Assembly (NCBI RefSeq): GCF_007991455.1
Contig: NZ_BJYJ01000011.1
Span: 47,918 to 111,917 of the forward strand
Direction: 5' to 3'
Length of the DNA stretch: 64,000 bases
Source: Chryseobacterium hagamense
GTDB taxonomy: Bacteria > Bacteroidota > Bacteroidia > Flavobacteriales > Weeksellaceae
In this document: piece after piece, positions 60,462 through 64,000 of the stretch
Layout of the letters: every line of letters begins with the position of its first letter
Position numbering within the stretch: the stretch's first letter is position 1
Program-made: the position numbers and the translations under genes
Notes under the pieces: generated by a model
Databases searched by the model: none
The model's input: the letters and a program-made list of their open reading frames with translations, nothing else
Told to the model about the DNA's origin: nothing

Positions 60462-61346
60462 TTAAATATATTGTTCGATCGATTGATGTTGCGGTTTCCA
60501 GTGCAGTTCCGTCCGGGCCTTATCCGAGCGGCACAGGCTGTTGGAAGCAAAACCGAAATAGCCTCCGGCAGGTCCGAAGGTATCGACCGCTTCCTGAACG
60601 GTGACCGACCGGGCAGGCTGAAGATTGTAACGCTCACTTATTTTTTCTGCCAGGTTTTTTATCGTTGAAGCACCGTTTTCTGCATAATACAGAGATCCGG
60701 CTTTGGCCTGTTCCAGAGCAAGAACGTACAGATCGGCCAGGTCTTCAATGTGTATATTCGACCAGATGTTTTCCCCTTTCCCGAAATAAGCCCCGAATCC
60801 TTTCTTTTTCGAGAAGCTGACGAGTGCAGGAAGCTGAATGCTGTCTTTTTTCAGGCCCAGACCTTCTCCATAGACCATCGTGGGCACAATAACGATGCTT
60901 CTGACGTTCTTTTGGGCAGACCGTAGGATATGCTGATTGATAAGAACCCGGGAAGCCATTTCCAGTCTCGGCTGCAGCGGGAAATCTTCCGTAAACACGA
61001 AATCATTTCTTTCTCCGTTTTCCTTTCCTCCGAAAATCGCTGAACCGGACGTGAAGATAAAAGTCTTGCCCGTTCCTTCCAATGCACGGATGATGCTGTC
61101 TGCCGCATAAGCGTCATCTGCGGAATCGGCATTGTGGATAACGGCATCCGCATCGGAGACAGCCGCCTGCAAAACCGCTTCATCATGAATGCTTCCTGTA
61201 ACGGTTTTAATTCCGATCGTGTGCAGTTCTTTGGTGTGAGCCTCGTTACGGACCAGTCCGGTTACGGTATAATTTTTATCCAGGAGCTTTTGGGCGATGG
61301 TTCCGCCGATGTATCCGGTAATTCCGGTAATCAGTATCTTTTTCAT
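60462..61346 (-). CDS. NAD(P)-dependent epimerase/dehydratase-family oxidoreductase
   Basis: 294 residues. The Rossmann motif GITGYIGG (residues 7-14) starts it, and VIHNADSADD and FIFTSGSAIFGG follow. The usual YxxxK site is not clear, so it may be an atypical short-chain dehydrogenase. NIHIEDLADLYVLALE is typical of the extended family. It is the middle gene of the redox operon. Confidence 0.87.
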   Translation of the reverse strand: MKKILITGITGYIGGTIAQKLLDKNYTVTGLVRNEAHTKELHTIGIKTVTGSIHDEAVLQAAVSDADAVIHNADSADDAYAADSIIRALEGTGKTFIFTSGSAIFGGKENGERNDFVFTEDFPLQPRLEMASRVLINQHILRSAQKNVRSIVIVPTMVYGEGLGLKKDSIQLPALVSFSKKKGFGAYFGKGENIWSNIHIEDLADLYVLALEQAKAGSLYYAENGASTIKNLAEKISERYNLQPARSVTVQEAVDTFGPAGGYFGFASNSLCRSDKARTELHWKPQHQSIEQYI

Positions 61347-61352
61347 CCTGTT

Positions 61353-61967
61353 TCAGGCAAAATACGGTTTCAGTTCTTTTTCCAACACGGCGGTAAGGTG
61401 CTCGCGGTACCGTTTCATATCGCGATCCACATCGGCGTTTTTTTCCACGTCGTGAAAATGGAAACTTTCCAGTTTTTCCAGGGAGACAAAAGCGTTCATC
61501 CGGTGAAATCCGAACAGCGGGCCGTCATCCACACTGGTTTCATTAAAGAATTCTCCCGGAAGGGTAAAGGCCGTTTCCGGGGCATTCCAGCTCGTGGTTA
61601 CCATATACTTTCTTCCGCCCAGCATTCCGCCGGTTCCGTAATTGATTTCAGGGTTTTCAGAACTTCTGCCGTCGCTCAGGTAGATGCCTTTGGCATGGCC
61701 TGCAGTGAAAACTTCATCGATGTATTTCTTTAATCCGTTCGGCAGCTGGAACCACCAGATCGGCGTATGATAGATGATATAATCTGCCCACACAAATTTC
61801 TTTACTTCTTCATGTCTGTCATAGCCCTGATCGACATGGGTAATCTGTGTTTCTATATTTCCAAAGCCTTTTAATACTTCCAGGGTATTTTTCGTAATCG
61901 TTTCGTTATATTTTCCTCCGGAGTGCCCGAAGTTCTGTCCTCCATTGATAATCAATACTTTTTTCAT
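61353..61967 (-). CDS. MdaB-like NAD(P)H:quinone oxidoreductase (flavodoxin fold)
   Basis: 204 residues. It begins KKVLIINGGQNFGHSGGKYN, the FMN-binding start of MdaB/modulator-of-drug-activity proteins, and has VWADYIIYHTPIWWFQLPNG and MLGGRKYMVTTSWNAPE. It reduces quinones by two electrons, protecting against semiquinone radicals. First gene of the redox operon. Its promoter (61997-62004) abuts a TACTTAAGTA palindrome, consistent with control by a redox or quinone sensor. Confidence 0.9.
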   Translation of the reverse strand: MKKVLIINGGQNFGHSGGKYNETITKNTLEVLKGFGNIETQITHVDQGYDRHEEVKKFVWADYIIYHTPIWWFQLPNGLKKYIDEVFTAGHAKGIYLSDGRSSENPEINYGTGGMLGGRKYMVTTSWNAPETAFTLPGEFFNETSVDDGPLFGFHRMNAFVSLEKLESFHFHDVEKNADVDRDMKRYREHLTAVLEKELKPYFA

Positions 61968-61996
61968 TGCTTGATGATGGTTTAAATTTTGCAGGA

Positions 61997-62004
61997 CAAA
62001 GATA
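61997..62004 (-). promoter_or_regulatory. -7 promoter element of the quinone-oxidoreductase operon
   Basis: Minus strand TATCTTTG matches TAnnTTTG, 29 nt before the ATG at 61967. Confidence 0.6.
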
Positions 62005-62006
62005 TT

Positions 62007-62050
62007 TACTTAAGTACCATCAGAAAAATAATATAATTTATACTTAAGTA
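62007..62050. promoter_or_regulatory. Pair of TACTTAAGTA palindromes (candidate operators)
   Basis: Perfect 10-bp palindromes at 62007-62016 and 62041-62050, 34 bp centre to centre. The first touches the upstream edge of the operon's -7 element. The layout TACT-AGTA resembles operators of HxlR-type quinone/redox sensors (YodB, QorR); the divergent LysR protein is the other candidate. Confidence 0.5.
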
Positions 62051-62163
62051 TTATTTAAATAATTTAATGATTAATTAATTAAAATTCAATTATTTAATTG
62101 TAATTTAGTCAGCTTAAATTGCTTTATTTATTCTCTTGAATAGTAATGTTGTGATTATTTAAT

Positions 62164-62171
62164 TAAATTTG
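62164..62171 (+). promoter_or_regulatory. -7 promoter element of the LysR gene
   Basis: TAAATTTG followed by C matches TAnnTTTG, 19 nt before the ATG at 62191. Confidence 0.55.
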
Positions 62172-62190
62172 CATCATAAAAATAATACCT

Positions 62191-63099
62191 ATGGTTAATC
62201 TGGAATGGTACCGGACCTTTAAGGCGATCTACAGAACCGGTACGTTAACGGAAGCTGCGGATACCCTATTTATTTCCCAGCCGGGGGTCAGTTTGCATCT
62301 CAGTTCCCTTGAAGCTTATGTCGGCTATAAATTGTTTGACCGGACGGGAAGGAAAATGATCCCTACGGAAAGGGGAAAGGTGTTGTTCAATGCCATCTCA
62401 GAGCCGTTGACCAAGCTGGAAGAGGTAGAAAAGAATTTTCAGAAATCCACTGAAAAGCTGACGCCGACCATCAGCGTCGGAATGTGCTTTGAAACTTTCC
62501 AGACCACCTTGGAGCAGTATGTTTCAAGCCTGCCGTTCAACCTGATCATCAGTTTCGGGCAATACCGGGAGATGCTCGATCAGCTGGATAAAGGAATTTT
62601 AGATTTAATTATAACCCCGAAAAAGGGCATTTCGCCGAATATTCAGCATGAAGCATTTTCATCGGAGCAGATTATTCTGGTCGGCGGCAGGAATGTTGAT
62701 GTACAGGGATTTGAAAATGCTTTACATGGCAAAGGAACCGAATATGCAGAAGAATGGCTCAGAAATGAGAAATGGTACGGGACTGCCGGGGATATGGAAC
62801 ACCTTTTCCAGTTCTGGATCCTGAATTTCGGACACAAACCGGATTTCCGTCCTAACTATATCGTTCCCAACCTCAATTCCATTGTCCGCTGCCTGAAAGG
62901 AGGATCCGGCGTAGCAGTCGTACCCGATTTCCTCTGCAAAAAAGAAATTGAAGACGGAGAGATCAAGCTGATCTGGGAAGGTGAAAAAAAACTGGAGAAT
63001 ACTTTATATTTCGGTTGCCGGAAAAAAACGGATTACCCGCAGGAGATTGGTCATATCAAAGGACTGTTCCGGGAAGTGATGGGGAAAGAAATGATTTAA
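62191..63099 (+). CDS. LysR-family transcriptional regulator
   Basis: 302 residues. The N-terminal winged HTH reads WYRTFKAIYRTGTLTEAADT, LFISQPGVSLHLSSLEAYVG and YKLFDRTGRKMIPTERGKVL. The C-terminal substrate-binding domain begins TISVGMCFETFQTT. It is divergent from the quinone-oxidoreductase operon and may control it. The inducer is unknown. Confidence 0.93.
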   Translation: MVNLEWYRTFKAIYRTGTLTEAADTLFISQPGVSLHLSSLEAYVGYKLFDRTGRKMIPTERGKVLFNAISEPLTKLEEVEKNFQKSTEKLTPTISVGMCFETFQTTLEQYVSSLPFNLIISFGQYREMLDQLDKGILDLIITPKKGISPNIQHEAFSSEQIILVGGRNVDVQGFENALHGKGTEYAEEWLRNEKWYGTAGDMEHLFQFWILNFGHKPDFRPNYIVPNLNSIVRCLKGGSGVAVVPDFLCKKEIEDGEIKLIWEGEKKLENTLYFGCRKKTDYPQEIGHIKGLFREVMGKEMI

Positions 63100-63258
63100 C
63101 GTGAATTTGAAATAGAAACAGGATTAAAGGGCTGGGAGATAGGAGATGGAGGCTGGAAGTATCTTGAATTAAGAGACTTTTAAGAATCATGAGTGCCGAA
63201 ATGATTTTGTTATCAGACCAGGGCATCTTTACGGATGAGGATTATCGATCGCAGTTTT

Positions 63259-63693
63259 TTACAGGCTCATATGGATAATCGGATAAGGCTTTCCGGAACC
63301 GTCTTTTTCGGATCTTCCCGTTTTTCTGAAACCCATTTTTTCATAAAAACCGATCGCCTGTGGATTCTGCTCGTTCACATCCACTTTTGTAAGTGGTGTA
63401 GTTTCTTTCATAAACCGGAATAGTGTTTTACCCAATCCCTTTCCCCGTACATCCTGATGAATAAAAAGCATTTCCAGGTTTCCTTCTGCAACGGAAGCAA
63501 AACCTTTGGGTTGTTCATTTTCGATGATAAGATACACGGTTAGATTCGGCAGGTACTCATTGGGAATGGCTTCTTTAAAATAATTAAAATCTTCTTCAGT
63601 AAGAAAGTCATGGGTCGCTTTTACGGCAGATTCCCAGATTTCCATAATTCCCGGGTAATCTTCTGAAGTGGCGGGTCTGATCTGATGTTCCAT
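63259..63693 (-). CDS. GNAT-family N-acetyltransferase
   Basis: 144 residues. The acetyl-CoA site follows the GNAT layout: EMLFIHQDVRGKGLGKTLFRFM (motif A, RGKGLG) and VDVNEQNPQAIGFYEKMGFRKTGRSE (motif B). Substrate is unknown; the YjaB/PA-like branch acetylates small molecules or peptides. It is transcribed alone. Confidence 0.92.
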   Translation of the reverse strand: MEHQIRPATSEDYPGIMEIWESAVKATHDFLTEEDFNYFKEAIPNEYLPNLTVYLIIENEQPKGFASVAEGNLEMLFIHQDVRGKGLGKTLFRFMKETTPLTKVDVNEQNPQAIGFYEKMGFRKTGRSEKDGSGKPYPIIHMSL

Positions 63694-63910
63694 ATTCTGA
63701 ATTTATACAAAGATAAAATTTAGAAATTAAATGCTAAGCAGCGGGAATCGGAGTAAAAGTAGGATGGAGAAAGCTGGAAGTCTTGAATTATTATGCTTTC
63801 ATAGGTTTGACTGTCAAATGATTTTTTGCGTTGAAAAAATTAACCGGCTGACCGTAAAAACAGTTAGCAGAAAATCACGGAATAATATCGAACTTTGTTT
63901 ATTATCAAAT

Positions 63911-64000
63911 AACCAATAACCAATAACCAATAACCAATAACCAATAACCAATAACCAATAACCAATAACCAATAACCAATAACCAATAACAAATAACAAA
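63911..64000. repeat. Heptamer tandem array AACCAAT, cut by window end
   Basis: Eleven perfect AACCAAT units (63911-63987), then AACAAAT and AACAAA at the window edge. On the minus strand the unit reads ATTGGTT. Because the period is not a multiple of three, every frame reads through as a 7-residue protein repeat, which is not a gene. Confidence 0.95.

Noticed and set aside
63814..63999. Open reading frame on the minus strand encoding VIGYWLL repeats
   Set aside because: It is the heptamer tandem array read in frame; every frame is open because the period is 7. No gene is supported.
1..64000. tRNA, rRNA, prophage, integron or conjugative genes
   Set aside because: I looked for TTCGAA/TTCAA T-loop patterns with acceptor stems and for integrase, portal or transfer proteins and found none.

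Overview
The window looks like a chromosomal segment of a Chryseobacterium-like bacterium (Bacteroidota, Flavobacteriia, Weeksellaceae). This is an inference from gene content: a PNGase F-like enzyme with a GLPGLI-type N-terminus, a tyrosine/homogentisate pathway, a GxxExxY protein, 'bacteriocin-like' double-glycine peptides and an asnB/cstA/secG core. Many genes are preceded by the Bacteroidota -7 element TAnnTTTG and almost none has a Shine-Dalgarno sequence. No rRNA or tRNA gene, phage, integrase, transposase gene or CRISPR array was seen.

Layout. 1-8.4 kb: asnB (cut by the window edge), a PNGase F-II-like glycosidase, an rRNA m5C methyltransferase, a YjdM zinc-ribbon protein, a Flavo-1-like structured RNA, an ABC ATPase, a YceI lipoprotein and pheS. 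8.5-15.6 kb: a two-component pair, a candidate small RNA, a DUF3108 protein, a ferredoxin reductase/2Fe-2S ferredoxin pair, a stand-alone RelA/SpoT-type synthetase and a LOG-family protein. 15.6-31 kb: PepD, a lipoprotein, a HAD protein, a LURP-one-like protein, recR with two glycosyltransferases, secG, an M16 peptidase pair, a PAS kinase with its response regulator, and a UvrD/PcrA helicase. 31-38.7 kb: hydrolases, a membrane PLD-like protein, CstA, a decayed serine hydrolase, and a HipA-like kinase overlapping a DUF3037 gene. 38.7-39.7 kb: three tandem Cys-rich leader peptides.

40-48.6 kb carries tyrosine/homogentisate degradation (hpd, hmgA, fahA, a CoA-transferase and a flavin reductase), all on the minus strand and broken up by accessory inserts. 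One insert is a GxxExxY nuclease-like gene between long terminal inverted repeats. Another is a gene-less relative of the same repeat pair. The third is an AT-rich 48-aa/DUF6169 gene pair.

48.6-64 kb: tandem triple-hairpin repeats, a TonB-dependent receptor under a TTAG-N6-CTAA palindrome, a thioredoxin-like protein, an OpuA/ProU glycine betaine importer, a divergent 178-aa/XRE gene pair between long direct repeats, a DUF1304/Crp/AhpD group, and a small redox operon with duplicated TACTTAAGTA sites, a divergent LysR gene, a GNAT gene and a heptamer tandem array running off the end.

The best candidates for undescribed biology are the inverted-repeat family around the GxxExxY gene (at least five half-units here), the three-peptide cassette, the direct-repeat-flanked XRE/178-aa module, the 48-aa/DUF6169 pair, and a set of three genes with a -7 element exactly 4 nt before ATG, which suggests leaderless transcripts.
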